A stretch of 24,595 nucleotides of DNA, from NCBI GenBank assembly GCA_900754515.1, contig CAAEDD010000177.1, positions 1 to 24,595 on the forward strand, read 5' to 3'. The translations under genes were made by a program, and so were the position numbers. The DNA is from an uncultured Oscillospiraceae bacterium (GTDB lineage Bacteria > Bacillota > Clostridia > Oscillospirales > Oscillospiraceae). Below the pieces are notes generated by a model. That model saw nothing but the letters and a program-made list of their open reading frames with translations, had not been told where the DNA came from and made no database searches. Shown piece after piece: positions 14,919 to 22,497 of this stretch (within the stretch, counting starts at the first letter, position 1; each line of letters opens with the position of its first letter).

Positions 14919-15869
14919 ATGAAAAACATGAAGAAACTGCTTTGCATGCTGCTTGCACTGGCCATGGTGCTGGCTCTGTGCGCCTGCGGCTCCACCACAG
15001 ATGAGGCCGCCGAAGAGGCTCCCGCTGAGGAAGCTGCCGCTACCGAGGCTCCTGCTGAAGAAGCCGCCGAAGAGGAAGTTGACTACTCCGCAATGACCAT
15101 CGACGAGCTCAAGCCCCTGATCTCCACCGTTACCGAGGGCAAGCTCACCGTAGCTACCAGCCCTGACTTTGCCCCCTATGAGTTCTATGCCATCGGCGAG
15201 GACGGCACCCCCCAGCTGGCCGGCTTTGATATAGCCCTTGCAGGCTACATTGCCGATTATCTGGGCCTGGAGCTGGAAGTCATCCCCGTGGACTTTGACG
15301 GTGTGCTCAACGAGCTGGCTGCCGGCAACGTGGACCTGGGCATGGCCGGCCTCTCTCCCGACCCCACTCGTATGGATGCCATGGACTTCTCCGATATCTA
15401 CTATCAGGGCGGCCAGTCCTTCGTGACTGTTCAGGACAAGGTTGACCTGTTCCCCGATCTGGAGTCCGCCAACAGGCCTGAGTACTCCATCGGCGCTCAG
15501 AACGGTTCCATTCAGATGGACCTGGCAAATGAGTACACTCCCGATGCCGACATCATTTCCCTGGTAAAGGTCACCGACATCATTGCCGAGCTCATGGGCG
15601 ACAAGCTGGACGGTGCTTTCATTGAGACTGCTGTTGCTGAGAACTATGCCGTCAGCTACCCCGAGCTGGCAGTTATCCTGGATGTCCCCTACGATGTGGA
15701 AGGCTCCTCCGTTGGTGTTGTTAAGGGCAACGCTCCTCTGCTGGCCGGTGTGAACCTGGCTATCGCTGCTGCCATTGAGGACGGCAGCATGGACACCTTT
15801 GTGGCTGAGGCCAACGAGCTGTCTACCGGTGAGATCATCGAGGGTCTTCTGGATGACCAGGCTGCATAA
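14919..15869 (+). CDS. Amino-acid ABC transporter substrate-binding lipoprotein
   Basis: Extracellular solute-binding lipoprotein of 316 aa (family 3, polar amino acid type). The signal peptide ends in L-C-A-C with lipidated C23. A low-complexity Ala/Glu/Pro linker spans about 26-53. The binding domain starts near residue 70 with KLTVATSPDFAPYEF and shows AGFDIALAGYIADYLGLELEVIP, the LAAGNVDLGMAGLSPDPTR segment, and ALNSG-type hinge equivalents typical of the family. The ligand cannot be fixed from sequence. The ATG at 14919 is chosen because a signal peptide begins there and GAGG lies 8 nt upstream; an in-frame TTG at 14841 would precede it but overlaps the -10 region. It is the first gene of the operon, with C-biased codons that suggest high expression. 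Confidence 0.93.
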   Translation: MKNMKKLLCMLLALAMVLALCACGSTTDEAAEEAPAEEAAATEAPAEEAAEEEVDYSAMTIDELKPLISTVTEGKLTVATSPDFAPYEFYAIGEDGTPQLAGFDIALAGYIADYLGLELEVIPVDFDGVLNELAAGNVDLGMAGLSPDPTRMDAMDFSDIYYQGGQSFVTVQDKVDLFPDLESANRPEYSIGAQNGSIQMDLANEYTPDADIISLVKVTDIIAELMGDKLDGAFIETAVAENYAVSYPELAVILDVPYDVEGSSVGVVKGNAPLLAGVNLAIAAAIEDGSMDTFVAEANELSTGEIIEGLLDDQAA

Positions 15870-15911
15870 AAGGCAGCTCTACCGAAACACAAAACAATAA
15901 TTGACGCAAAG

Positions 15912-15933
15912 GCCTCCGCTGTAAAACGGAGGC
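15912..15933 (+). other. Intercistronic stem-loop between binding protein and permease
   Basis: GCCTCCG (15912-15918) and CGGAGGC (15927-15933) form a 7-bp GC-rich stem with an 8-nt loop, 43 bp after the binding-protein stop. It is not followed by a T tract, so it is unlikely to stop transcription fully. Such hairpins commonly protect the 3' end of the binding-protein message so that this subunit is made in excess (general knowledge; inferred here). Confidence 0.55.
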
Positions 15934-15960
15934 GCTTTGCGCTGTAAAGGAGTCCTGCAT

Positions 15961-16662
15961 ATGTTGACAATAAAAGGCTTCCAGAAGGCTCTGGAATATT
16001 GGCAGCTCTTTCTACAGGGCGTGGCCTGTACGGTATCCCTGTCGGCTCTGACGGTGGTGCTGGGCTTTATTCTTGCCCTTGTACTTGCCACTTGCCGGAT
16101 GGGGCGCTCAAAAATACTCAAGGCTATATCAACGGCTTACGTGGAACTGTTCCGTGCCACGCCAATGGTGGTGCAGGTGTTTATAATATTCTATGTGGTC
16201 TTTGACGGAGTGAAGGTGCTGCCGGGCTTCAAGCTCTTCGGCTTTATCCGCTTTGACCGCTTCTTCCCCGCCGTGGTGGCTCTTGCCCTGAACTCCGGCG
16301 CCTACCTGTCTGAAATCATCCGCTCCGGTATCCAGTCCATAGACGGCGGCCAGACCGAGGCGGCCCGTTCCCTGGGCCTGTCTTCCTGGAAAACCATGCG
16401 CTTCATCGTGCTCCCTCAGGCTATAAAGAATATACTCCCCGCCATTGCCAACGAGTTTGTTACTATCATAAAGGAATCCGCCATCTGCTACACCATCGGT
16501 GTGCAGGATATCATGTCCGCGGTAAATGCAGTAAGGGGTGCTACATACAGGATGGGCGAGGCGCTTATAATAGCCACGGTGCTGTATTTCTGCCTTACCT
16601 TCCCAACCAGCAAAATAATAGCACATTTTGAAAGGAAGATGAGTCGTGGCGATAAGCGATAA
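15961..16662 (+). CDS. Amino-acid ABC transporter permease
   Basis: Membrane subunit of 233 aa of the His/Glu/Gln/Arg/opine permease family, with about five helices. Seen: ELFRATPMVVQVFIIFYVVF in the second region and the cytoplasmic EAA loop EAARSLGLSSWKTMRF with LPQAIKNILPAIANEF, which docks onto the ATPase. The ATG at 15961 is chosen because AAAGGAG (15946-15952) sits 8 nt upstream; the longer in-frame TTG reading would begin inside the preceding hairpin region. Its 3' end overlaps the ATPase start by 17 bp. As only one permease is present, it presumably acts as a homodimer. Confidence 0.93.
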   Translation: MLTIKGFQKALEYWQLFLQGVACTVSLSALTVVLGFILALVLATCRMGRSKILKAISTAYVELFRATPMVVQVFIIFYVVFDGVKVLPGFKLFGFIRFDRFFPAVVALALNSGAYLSEIIRSGIQSIDGGQTEAARSLGLSSWKTMRFIVLPQAIKNILPAIANEFVTIIKESAICYTIGVQDIMSAVNAVRGATYRMGEALIIATVLYFCLTFPTSKIIAHFERKMSRGDKR

Positions 16663-17410
16663 ACTTATTCAGGTCAAAGACCTTAAGAAATATTATAACA
16701 AAGGCGCTATAAAGGCCCTGGACGGGGTCAGTGTGGATATAAACAAGGGAGACGTGATGGTGGTCATCGGCCCCTCCGGCTCCGGCAAGTCCACTCTGCT
16801 GCGCTCTCTGAACCTGCTGGAGCAGCCTACCTCCGGCAGCATAATCTTTGAGGGTGTGGATATTACCAAGAAAAAAGGCCCAGACGGGAAAAAGCTGGAT
16901 ATAGACAAGCACCGGCAGAAGATGGGCATGGTGTTCCAGCATTTCAACTTGTTCCCCCACATGACAATTCTCCAGAATATGTGCATCGCGCCTGTCCAAG
17001 TGAAAGGCGTGAGCCAGGAGGATGCGGAGAAAAAGGCTATGGAGCTTTTGGCCCGTGTAGGCCTGGCAGACCGGGCCGACGCCTATCCCATACAGCTCTC
17101 CGGCGGCCAGAAGCAGCGTGTGGCCATAGTCCGGGCCCTGGCCATGGAGCCGGACGTTATGCTCTTTGACGAGCCTACCTCTGCTCTGGACCCGGAGATG
17201 GTGGGCGAGGTGCTGGACGTTATGAAAGAGCTGGCCAGAGAGGGCATGACCATGGTGGTGGTTACCCACGAGATGGGCTTTGCCCGTGAGGTGGGCAACC
17301 GTGTGCTCTTCATGGCCGACGGCAAGCTGCTGGAGGAAGGCAGCCCCGACGAAATATTCAACCATCCTCAGAATCCCAGGCTTCAGGACTTTTTGTCCAA
17401 GGTATTGTAA
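16646..17410 (+). CDS. Amino-acid ABC transporter ATP-binding protein (GlnQ-type)
   Basis: Cytosolic ATPase of 254 aa that powers the importer. Walker A is GPSGSGKST (G42-T50), the Q-loop lies in VFQHFNLFPHMT, the signature is LSGGQKQR (L151 onward), Walker B is VMLFDEP (V171-P177), and the H-loop is in VVVTHEMGF. All are intact. Length is that of the GlnQ/HisP group. An insertion rich in Lys/Asp (KKKGPDGKKLD) precedes the Q-loop. Start is GTG at 16646, supported by AAGGAAG 7 nt upstream and lying within the permease 3' end. Its TAA shares a base with the ATG of the next gene, so the hydrolase is coupled to it. Confidence 0.96.
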   Translation: MAISDKLIQVKDLKKYYNKGAIKALDGVSVDINKGDVMVVIGPSGSGKSTLLRSLNLLEQPTSGSIIFEGVDITKKKGPDGKKLDIDKHRQKMGMVFQHFNLFPHMTILQNMCIAPVQVKGVSQEDAEKKAMELLARVGLADRADAYPIQLSGGQKQRVAIVRALAMEPDVMLFDEPTSALDPEMVGEVLDVMKELAREGMTMVVVTHEMGFAREVGNRVLFMADGKLLEEGSPDEIFNHPQNPRLQDFLSKVL

Positions 17411-18849
17411 TGATTGAAAAAAAACAGAACGCACAGGAATATATAGATTCAAAAGCTGAGTTTTTTCGCAGCGTGGCGGACAGCATATGGGAAAAGCCGG
17501 AGCTGTCCCTGAAGGAATTCTCCGCCACGGAGGTATATTGCCGGGCCCTGCGGGAGCTGGGCTTTGCGGTGACGGAAAAGCTCTGCGGCATAGACACCGC
17601 CTTCTGCGGCAGCTACGGCAGCGGTCGCCCGGTGATAGGCATACTGGGAGAGTACGACGCTCTCTCCGGCCTGAGCCAGAAAGCCTGCGGCACCGAGCCT
17701 GAAGCTCTGGTGCCCGGAGGCAGCGGCCACGGCTGCGGCCACAATCTCCTGGGAGCCGGCTCCTTGGCTGCCGCTGCGGCGGTGAAGGATTACCTGGAAA
17801 AGAGCGGAAGCAGCGGCACTGTGATATTCTATGGCTGTCCCGGTGAAGAAGGTGGCAGCGGCAAGGCCTTCATGGCTCGGGACGGCCTGTGGAAAAAGCT
17901 GGACGCCGCCCTCAGCTGGCATCCCTCCGACGTGAACCAGGTGCGCACCGGCACCAACAACTCCTGCATACAGGTACTCTACAAGTTCTCCGGTGTGGCT
18001 GCCCATGCCGCCGGTGATCCCTATAACGGACGCAGCGCTTTGGACGCCGTGGAGCTTATGAACATGGGTGTGCAGTTCCTCCGGGAGCATACCACCGACG
18101 ACTGCCGCATCCATTACGCAATTATCGACGCCGGGGGCATCTCCCCCAATGTGGTCCAGGCCAAGGCCAGTGTGCTGTACATGGTGCGGGCCAACAAGGT
18201 GGCCGACTCCGTGAAGCTCCAGGCCAGGGTGGACAAGATAGCCCAGGGTGCGGCGCTGATGACGGAGACCAGCTTTGAGCGGGTGTTCATTGACGGCACC
18301 TCAGAGCTGCTGCCCAACTACACTATAGAAAAAATGCTCCATGATAACATGGAGCTGGTGGGTGTGCCGGAGTATGACGAGAAGGACATGGCCTTTGCCC
18401 GGGCTCTGAGGGAGACTTATCCTCCGGAGACCACTGTCCCCGGTATAGGCGCCGGCAGTGACGAGAATATTGCCGCCAAGGTGCGGGAACTGACGGAGAA
18501 CATGACCAAGCCCATAAATGACTTCATTATGCCCATGTACTCCGGCAACGATTTCGTCCCCGGCAGCACCGACGTGGGAGACGTGAGCTGGCTCACCCCA
18601 ACCTCCCAAATAGACGCGGTGACCTGGCCGGCGGGAATACCCCATCACTCTTGGCAGGTGGTGTCCTGCGGCAAGAGCGGCATAGGCTACAAGGGCATGC
18701 TCATGGCCGCCAAGGTTCTGGCTTGTACCGCCATTGATCTCTTCAGCTGCCCGGATAAATTGAAGGCCGCCAGAGAGGAGTTTGAAAAGCGCTCCGCCTC
18801 CGGCTATGTCTGCCCCATAGAGCCCGGCGAGCAGCCCAAGGCAATTTAA
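17410..18849 (+). CDS. M20-family amidohydrolase, AbgB-like
   Basis: Metal-dependent amidohydrolase of 479 aa in the M20 group nearest to AbgB (p-aminobenzoyl-glutamate hydrolase subunit). Such enzymes cleave the amide of N-acyl or aryl-conjugated amino acids in the cytosol. Seen: ILGEYDAL, metal ligands in HGCGH (H107-H111), the catalytic glutamate pair in CPGEEGGSGK (E146/E147), HPSD, the dimerisation domain from about residue 200 to 330, and a C-terminal GSTDVGDVSW segment typical of AbgB relatives. Its ATG overlaps the ATPase stop by one base (TAATG), so synthesis is tied to the importer. This suggests that the transporter brings in the conjugate this enzyme hydrolyses (inference); the real substrate is unknown. 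Confidence 0.9.
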   Translation: MIEKKQNAQEYIDSKAEFFRSVADSIWEKPELSLKEFSATEVYCRALRELGFAVTEKLCGIDTAFCGSYGSGRPVIGILGEYDALSGLSQKACGTEPEALVPGGSGHGCGHNLLGAGSLAAAAAVKDYLEKSGSSGTVIFYGCPGEEGGSGKAFMARDGLWKKLDAALSWHPSDVNQVRTGTNNSCIQVLYKFSGVAAHAAGDPYNGRSALDAVELMNMGVQFLREHTTDDCRIHYAIIDAGGISPNVVQAKASVLYMVRANKVADSVKLQARVDKIAQGAALMTETSFERVFIDGTSELLPNYTIEKMLHDNMELVGVPEYDEKDMAFARALRETYPPETTVPGIGAGSDENIAAKVRELTENMTKPINDFIMPMYSGNDFVPGSTDVGDVSWLTPTSQIDAVTWPAGIPHHSWQVVSCGKSGIGYKGMLMAAKVLACTAIDLFSCPDKLKAAREEFEKRSASGYVCPIEPGEQPKAI

Positions 18850-18872
18850 GAATAAGATGATGCAAAATTTAT

Positions 18873-18896
18873 CCCCGGCAGCAAAAGCTGCCGGGG
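18873..18896. terminator. Bidirectional terminator hairpin (copy 1 of a repeated hairpin)
   Basis: CCCCGGCAGC (18873-18882), AAAA loop, GCTGCCGGGG (18887-18896), extended by AT on each side. It lies between the convergent M20 and lipoprotein genes. The T-rich flank is better on the minus strand (ATAAATTTTGC) than on the plus strand (ATATTTGC). The same 24-nt hairpin occurs at 22427-22450. Confidence 0.85.
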
Positions 18897-18908
18897 ATAT
18901 TTGCATAT

Positions 18909-20303
18909 TCAGTCCTGGGGCTTTCTTATGGGCTGATCCTCAAAGCCCACCGGGTTGCCGTTTTCATCCTCTTTGTAGCCATGCCGGTAGCCTTGGTCGT
19001 CATACCAGAAGGCCCCGCTGGAGGAGATGGGACCGCCTATGGCGTCGGGGTAATAGCTGTTTTGCTCAATGAGCCTGCCCAGCTCATCATAGCCGTAGGT
19101 CTCATAAACCATGCCGCCGGTGGATAATCTTTGTTCCATCCGCACCAGCAGATCCCCGGAGTATTCGTATACTGTGGTAGTGTACAGCTCCCCGTCCTCC
19201 AGGTACTCATCCTTTACCCGATGCCTCCCGGCGTCATATTCATACCGCCGCAGTATCTCTGCGGGCCGGTTTCCGGAGGACTCCTGCCGGGTAAGCCAGC
19301 TGACCGGGTCGCCCTGGGCCGAATACTCCACAGTTATAATGCGCTGACCCACCCTGAAGTCGTAGTCATTGACAGTGGTGCGCACCCCGCCGCCGGTCAG
19401 GGTCTCATAGCCCTCCGCCTCCAGAGGCACGCCGAAGCGCTGGAAAATGCTCTCGCTGTCCATGTAGGCGTACCAGAGGCCCCAGGCATAGCAGAGGTTG
19501 GAGCCGTCGGCGGCGGTGAGGACCAGGCGGCTGCTGCCGTCCTCAAAGCGGAGATACAGGGGATTGTTGTCACAGCTAGAGGCGGGATCGGCGGAACCGA
19601 TATCATTTTCGCTGAGACTGAGGGCCAGGACTTCCAGCTCCTCCGGGTCTGTGAGGATATAGCGGCTGTCCAGCTGCCTCACATAGAGCTCCGCCTCCAC
19701 AAGGCCACTCAGCTTCTTTTCTTTACTAGCACTGATCATTGTATCAAGATCGGCCATAAGCTCCTCATAGCTGGGCCATTGGCTCAGATATTCCACCGGC
19801 TCCATGGGATAACTGCGTTCAAATTCCATTAAGGTCCGGTCCTCGTTTCCCGAGTATATGTTGAGGCTGCGGCAATAGAGCTCCCGAGGCTCGATGCCGG
19901 AGCCGGGCCTGGGCGCAGCCGTAAAAGTGAACCAGCCCGTCAACCCGCCGCTCAGTATAGAGCCCCTGCATGATATGTCGTCTATTTCAATATCTTCAAA
20001 ATAGACCGACAGCTTTTCCGCATACGCCGCCTTGAAGTTCTCCAGCATACATTGGTTATAGCCCGGAGAATCAAAATCCAGCTCCACGCTGAAGCTGAGG
20101 CTGTCGTCTATCCCGGCCATGGGGTCTTCCATGGGGAGGACGACGAGCCCCGCCGGGGACTCCTGGGCCTGGGCAGCAGCGGCGGCAGGCTCCGCCGTTG
20201 CTGCCGTGCTCTCCGGGGCGGGGGAGGCTCCTTCCCCTGAGGCGCAGGAGGAGAGCAAAAGGGCAACCAGGGATAAGAGGGCAACAGGTTTTTTCGGCTT
20301 CAT
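18909..20303 (-). CDS. Lipoprotein with YD-like C-terminal repeats, last gene of a sigma operon
   Basis: Secreted lipoprotein of 464 aa of unknown function. Lipobox LSSC near residue 20 is followed by an Ala/Glu/Pro/Gln linker to about residue 50. The middle (about 60-350) has no fold I recognise. The last 110 or so residues contain YD/RHS-like motifs: RRYEYDAGRHR, VYEYSGDLLVRMEQ, YGYDELGRLIEQ and FWYDDQGYRHGYKEDENGN. That is too few to form an Rhs shell, so this is more likely a short beta repeat of the kind found in surface or secreted Clostridia proteins. The ATG overlaps the stop of the anti-sigma-like gene by 4 bp, so it belongs to the sigma factor operon and could be its effector or sensor (inference). 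Confidence 0.82.
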   Translation of the reverse strand: MKPKKPVALLSLVALLLSSCASGEGASPAPESTAATAEPAAAAAQAQESPAGLVVLPMEDPMAGIDDSLSFSVELDFDSPGYNQCMLENFKAAYAEKLSVYFEDIEIDDISCRGSILSGGLTGWFTFTAAPRPGSGIEPRELYCRSLNIYSGNEDRTLMEFERSYPMEPVEYLSQWPSYEELMADLDTMISASKEKKLSGLVEAELYVRQLDSRYILTDPEELEVLALSLSENDIGSADPASSCDNNPLYLRFEDGSSRLVLTAADGSNLCYAWGLWYAYMDSESIFQRFGVPLEAEGYETLTGGGVRTTVNDYDFRVGQRIITVEYSAQGDPVSWLTRQESSGNRPAEILRRYEYDAGRHRVKDEYLEDGELYTTTVYEYSGDLLVRMEQRLSTGGMVYETYGYDELGRLIEQNSYYPDAIGGPISSSGAFWYDDQGYRHGYKEDENGNPVGFEDQPIRKPQD

Positions 20304-21724
20304 TTGTATTCACTCCAATCTATACTGTCGGCTGTCTGTTCTATCTGCCACACGTCCAGAGTGTGCATGTTCAGCAGCACCCAGGCGCTGTCCGTTACAT
20401 AGAGTACATGGGCGCAGCTGCGCTTCTCCGGGCCGTCGCAGGCGCAGTACACCTGCTCCCCGCCCGCCGTGTCATAGCTCCAGACCATGGAATATTCCCG
20501 GAAGGGGGCAAAATATTCCAGCCGGGTGTATAGGGCCCCCTTGGGTATATAGTGCAGACTGTAGTCCCCGGCGTCCAGGTAGCGGGCGCCGTTGGAATAT
20601 TCCGTCCACTGAGCTTCCGTCTTTGAGACGGAGGGGACAAGGCCGTATTTCTCCCGGAGCATGTCCATCTGTGCGTCGATGTCCTCATAGCCCTCCTGGC
20701 CATAGACCCCGGTAAAGGTGCTGCCGTAAAAGACCTTACGGAACCACAGGGTGAAGTCCCTGCTGCCTTGAAATTCCGGGCTGTTGTACAGCTCCTCATA
20801 GGCTTCGGCGGCCTCAGGATTGGCCCCGGGGCTGCGGTCTATGCCCATTATCTCTCCGGCTTTCCCGTTGTTGGTGCAAAGGGCGGCGAAGTCTATGCCG
20901 TCCGCCGCCCGGCGGGCCAGGGCTTCGTTGGCCCCGTCCAGACTTAGGTTTATATAGACATCCCCGTCGCTAAAGCTTATGTCACGACGCCCGTCCTCCC
21001 AGACGGTGACTCCTACATCAAAGCCCAGAGCCGTGAGATATTCCTCCTGGGTGAAGTCCCGGGGCTGGCCGTAGCCATTATAGGGGTAGATGCTGCCCCG
21101 GTATATCCTGTGGAGGGAGAAGGTCAGCGGACTGTCATCTATATATATGCTGCCCTCCAGCTTGAAGGAGCCGTCGGCAAACACATAGCCGCCGGTATTG
21201 TCCAGCCTGCCGCCGAAGAAATCCCCGGTACCTGCCAGAGCGGAGAGCTGCTCCGGGCTTCCCACAAAAATGGAGTCGGTATACAGGCTGAGGCCGTACT
21301 CCCGTGAGATATCCAGCAGAGTGTCCAGGGCCTCCCGGTCCGTGACGAAGTAAATATGGCTTATCCATCGCTCTTCCGGGGTCCGGGCAAAGGAGAGACT
21401 GAGGTCCTGCCGGGCGTCGGAGTGTTCGGCACGATAGCCGAACCAGTCCACCGCAGCCTGATATTCGGCGGAGGCTTCGGAGCCGTTGGGTACGATGAGG
21501 CGGCCCAAATCCTCGTCGCTGTGTATCCTGTTTCTCAGGGGGAAAAAGCCCGAGGCATAGGCGGCGGCTATAAACAGGGCGGAGAGCAGGGCCGCCAGCA
21601 GCGCAATTTTTAAGAGACGCCGGCGGGAAGCGGTCCTTTTAACTCTATATATCCTGTCCAGACTCTCCTGGAGGAGGCTCTGGTCTATATCGTTAAGGGC
21701 AAGGGCAAAATCCAAGGCTCTCAT
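20300..21724 (-). CDS. Single-pass membrane protein, probable anti-sigma factor
   Basis: Protein of 474 aa. A cytosolic N-terminus of about 38 residues, with DIDQSLLQESLDRIY and a basic KRTASRRRLLK stretch, precedes one transmembrane helix at about 40-60, followed by a large extracytoplasmic domain. This topology, and the gene order directly after a sigma factor with a 4-bp overlap, fit a membrane anti-sigma factor of the kind common in Clostridia. I see no zinc-binding HxxxCxxC motif, so the short N-terminal segment would have to hold the sigma factor by a different contact. The outer domain has repeated acidic YGYxRDFTQEEY-like stretches but no domain I recognise. It overlaps the lipoprotein gene by 4 bp. 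Role inferred from context and topology. Confidence 0.75.
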   Translation of the reverse strand: MRALDFALALNDIDQSLLQESLDRIYRVKRTASRRRLLKIALLAALLSALFIAAAYASGFFPLRNRIHSDEDLGRLIVPNGSEASAEYQAAVDWFGYRAEHSDARQDLSLSFARTPEERWISHIYFVTDREALDTLLDISREYGLSLYTDSIFVGSPEQLSALAGTGDFFGGRLDNTGGYVFADGSFKLEGSIYIDDSPLTFSLHRIYRGSIYPYNGYGQPRDFTQEEYLTALGFDVGVTVWEDGRRDISFSDGDVYINLSLDGANEALARRAADGIDFAALCTNNGKAGEIMGIDRSPGANPEAAEAYEELYNSPEFQGSRDFTLWFRKVFYGSTFTGVYGQEGYEDIDAQMDMLREKYGLVPSVSKTEAQWTEYSNGARYLDAGDYSLHYIPKGALYTRLEYFAPFREYSMVWSYDTAGGEQVYCACDGPEKRSCAHVLYVTDSAWVLLNMHTLDVWQIEQTADSIDWSEYK

Positions 21725-22278
21725 ATGAATCCCTCCCGGCGCAAATGCTCAGCCAGCTTTTTCCTGGTTCTGAACAGAACCGTGTTCACCCTGCTTTTGC
21801 CCATACCCAGACGCTTTGCCGTCTCCGCCACAGGGAGAAAAAGCCAGTAGCGGCAGATGAAAATGTCCCGCTCCTCTCTGGAAAGAGAGCGCAGAAAAAT
21901 CTCAATAGCTGCGGTGAGCTCCTTATATTCATAATTTTTTTCCACATTGGAACCGGAAGCGACCCAGTCCTCCAGCTCATCCAGAGCCAGCACAGCCTCG
22001 CCGCCGCCACGTTTCTTTCTGATCCTGTAACGCAGACGTTTTAGACTTATGTTCCGGACTATGGCCGCTATAAAGGCGCACAGCCGCCCGGGGCGCTCCG
22101 GGGGCATACGCTGCCACAGAGCCATATATGTATCGGACACACACTCCTCCGAGTCCTCGTGACTTGCCAGAATATTGTAGGATATGCCCCGGCACATACC
22201 GCCGTATTTGATGTCCGTTTGGCCTATGGCCTCCTGGCTTCGCTGCCAGTAAAGTTCTATTATCTCTATGTCTTCCAT
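21721..22278 (-). CDS. Sigma-70-family RNA polymerase sigma factor (ECF-like)
   Basis: Alternative sigma factor of 185 aa with regions 2 and 4 only. Region 2 includes DSEECVSDTYMALWQR and IVRNISLKRLRYR, which would melt and read the -10 element. Region 4 includes LSREERDIFICRYW and a helix-turn-helix around VAETAKRLGMGKSRVNTVLFRTRKKL, reading the -35. The region between is a short linker. It would redirect RNA polymerase when released from its membrane partner, encoded next with a 4-bp overlap. ATG is supported by GGAGG (22284-22288) 5 nt upstream. I find no convincing SigA-type promoter in 22279-22426, which would fit autoregulation by its own sigma factor, though no repeat target is seen either. 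Confidence 0.92.
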   Translation of the reverse strand: MEDIEIIELYWQRSQEAIGQTDIKYGGMCRGISYNILASHEDSEECVSDTYMALWQRMPPERPGRLCAFIAAIVRNISLKRLRYRIRKKRGGGEAVLALDELEDWVASGSNVEKNYEYKELTAAIEIFLRSLSREERDIFICRYWLFLPVAETAKRLGMGKSRVNTVLFRTRKKLAEHLRREGFI

Positions 22279-22426
22279 AAGGTCCTCCAGAAAAGCCTCT
22301 TATATATAAAGTACCTCATTATCCCCGCTGATTACAGCTTTTCTCTGACTTTTTTAAAAAAATAGCGAACGGCAAATAAAATATGGGAACTATAGCCTGG
22401 AGAGGGCAGGGGCCTAAATCAGAAAA

Positions 22427-22450
22427 CCCCGGCAGCAAAAGCTGCCGGGG
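22427..22450 (-). terminator. Terminator of the thioesterase-like gene (copy 2 of a repeated hairpin)
   Basis: The 10-bp stem CCCCGGCAGC (22427-22436) and GCTGCCGGGG (22441-22450) with an AAAA loop is identical to 18873-18896. On the minus strand it is followed by TTTTCTGATTT, as expected for an intrinsic terminator 47 bp after the stop at 22498. Confidence 0.88.
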
Positions 22451-22497
22451 CTGTATTCGGGTTGCGGGGATCCGCTTTATATGGGAAGAATTTTGCA

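Noticed and set aside
15912..15933. An intrinsic terminator between binding protein and permease
   Set aside because: There is no T tract after the stem and the permease and ATPase need the same transcript.
18909..20303. An Rhs/YD-repeat toxin
   Set aside because: Only about four weak YD-like motifs, a lipoprotein signal, no conserved Rhs core, no variable toxin tip and no adjacent immunity gene.
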